7,013 bases of DNA, taken from the NCBI GenBank assembly GCA_021796135.1, contig JAJYOQ010000216.1, forward strand, positions 1 through 7,013, written 5' to 3'. Both the position numbers and the translations under genes were made by a program. Shown here in pieces: positions 6,345-7,013 of the stretch; within the stretch, counting starts at the first letter, position 1; each line of letters starts with the position of its first letter. Origin of the DNA: Bacteroidota bacterium (GTDB lineage: Bacteria; Bacteroidota; Ignavibacteria; Ignavibacteriales; Ignavibacteriaceae). Under the pieces are notes generated by a model that did not search any database, was not told the DNA's origin, and saw nothing but the letters and a program-made list of their open reading frames with translations.

Positions 6345-7013
6345 TTTGCACTCCAGTATTATTTATATAACTATTAATTCTAAGTACCGTATTTTCACTT
6401 GTTCCGCCAGTGATATAATCTGGTTTCCAACCACTTCCAGGTAATAAGCACCCGTGTGTATTTTTAGGGAAATTCCCAAGATGTATCAAAATGCCTCTGC
6501 TAGCTTTTACATTACCATTAAATAATCTAAAATTATTCGGAAATTCAGTTCCACCATTATTTTTCATAAGGTTGTAACTTCCTTCAGGTATCCTACGATC
6601 AATATTTGCAACAGCAGTAGACGGCCCTGGTGGTTCTAATATATTACCGCTAATATTTGTCCCGGGAATATTAAATACACTGATTGTGGATTTGTCCGAT
6701 TCCCAAAATCTGAAACTATTTATTGCGCCACTTTCTCTTGCAATTGCGACTTCTTGATCGGTATTAAAATTTCCCTTCTTATCATATGTGCCAATGTTAT
6801 AATAGTCTGTTTTATTTCCTCCTTTGTCGCTTATTTTGGTTATTGTACCTTTTTGTTGATCTAAATTAAATTCATCTAAGTCCGATCCATCCGGATCAAC
6901 ATTCCTTTCCGGATTATCCATTACATAATTATAACTACTCCATCCTGGATACTTGCTTACCAGCGGGTCTACACTTAGCCACCTTCCTGATGAGCTTTCA
7001 TAATACCTGGCTC
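6310..7013 (-). CDS. RHS-repeat protein, 3' end only: RHS core end plus DUF5675-like toxin tail
   Basis: The reading frame is open to the window edge, so this is the C-terminal part of a larger RHS protein. The visible part begins with the end of the RHS core (RYYES..GRWLSVDPLVSKYPG..NPERNVDPDG). After DPDG comes a unique tail of about 190 residues. Counting from the Met encoded at 6921, the tail has a linker (13-90), then RRIPEGSYNL (109-118), GILIHLGNFP (143-152) and NTHGCLLPG (154-162). That pattern matches my recollection of DUF5675, a small family found in phage proteins and RHS tails, where the usual form is IHxGNxPxDTxGCxLxG. His147, His156 and Cys158 resemble the HGC signature of L,D-transpeptidases, so peptidoglycan is a plausible target (inference). 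The next gene overlaps its 3' end and encodes an exported protein, which fits toxin and immunity. The core coding DNA is identical to that of the RHS gene at 4086-5351. RHS membership is firm; the enzymatic activity is not shown. Confidence 0.85.
   Translation of the reverse strand, partial: ARYYESSSGRWLSVDPLVSKYPGWSSYNYVMDNPERNVDPDGSDLDEFNLDQQKGTITKISDKGGNKTDYYNIGTYDKKGNFNTDQEVAIARESGAINSFRFWESDKSTISVFNIPGTNISGNILEPPGPSTAVANIDRRIPEGSYNLMKNNGGTEFPNNFRLFNGNVKASRGILIHLGNFPKNTHGCLLPGSGWKPDYITGGTSENTVLRINSYINNTGVQNVKFNIFNVIQ
6351..6355 (-). promoter_or_regulatory. Shine-Dalgarno-like site inside the upstream toxin gene
   Basis: GGAG lies 6 nt before the ATG at 6344, inside the last codons of the RHS toxin gene. 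It supports the upstream ATG (6344) over a second in-frame ATG at 6323. Such a site lets the immunity gene be translated from the toxin message. Confidence 0.45.
6887..7013 (-). repeat. 127-nt direct repeat, copy B, in the RHS core at the window edge
   Basis: Identical to 4675-4801, in the same orientation. The repeat runs into the window edge, so its true length is at least 127 nt. The two copies are 2,212 nt apart and flank tail 1, its immunity gene and the start of the mini-RHS gene. Confidence 0.95.

Overview
The window reads as a polymorphic-toxin (RHS/YD-repeat) locus from a member of the Bacteroidota/Ignavibacteriota (FCB) group. The RHS cores are of the type I know from that group (YYYxKDHLG ... 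RYKFTxKE ... YFGxRYY ... GRWLSVDPLVSKYPG ... NPxRxVDPDG). The DNA is AT-rich overall. The species cannot be named from the sequence. Every gene I can support lies on the minus strand, so the locus is transcribed from high to low coordinates. I see no tRNA, rRNA, CRISPR array or transposase.

Layout in transcription order. (1) 7013-6310 is the 3' end of an RHS gene cut by the window edge. After the DPDG motif it carries a DUF5675-like tail with a THGC motif. (2) 6344-5658 overlaps it and encodes a signal-peptide protein, the presumed periplasmic immunity partner. (3) 5657-5352 is mostly non-coding and holds a doubtful 65-residue ORF that may be the 3' remnant of an outer-membrane protein gene. 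(4) 5351-4086 is a 'mini-RHS' with its own signal peptide, an Ig-like segment and an RHS core but no YD-repeat shell, ending in a hydrophobic tail. (5) 4089-3703 overlaps it by ATGA and encodes a three-helix membrane protein, the presumed immunity partner. (6) 3664-3572 holds a frame-disrupted RHS scrap. (7) 3609-808 is a long RHS reading frame with YD repeats, core and glycine-rich tail but no recognisable start. (8) 798-562 encodes a two-helix membrane protein, its presumed immunity partner. (9) 422-48 is an orphan tail homologous to the tail of (7), with no RHS core. (10) 51-1 is the first 17 codons of a gene overlapping (9) by ATGA. Its product resembles the N-terminus of (8), so it looks like the matching second immunity gene.

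The locus therefore looks like an array of four toxin-tail/immunity pairs: one complete with its own export signal, one cut by the window edge, one 5'-truncated and one reduced to a bare tail. A 127-nt perfect direct repeat covers the end of the RHS core in modules 1 and 2. Identity stops in the Gly codon of DPDG, exactly where the two tails diverge, as expected if tails are exchanged by recombination in the core. The type of immunity protein tracks the type of tail: secreted for the cell-wall-type tail, integral membrane for the hydrophobic tails. RHS systems with tail/immunity pairs are established knowledge. The pairings, target compartments and pore-forming mode proposed here are inference.
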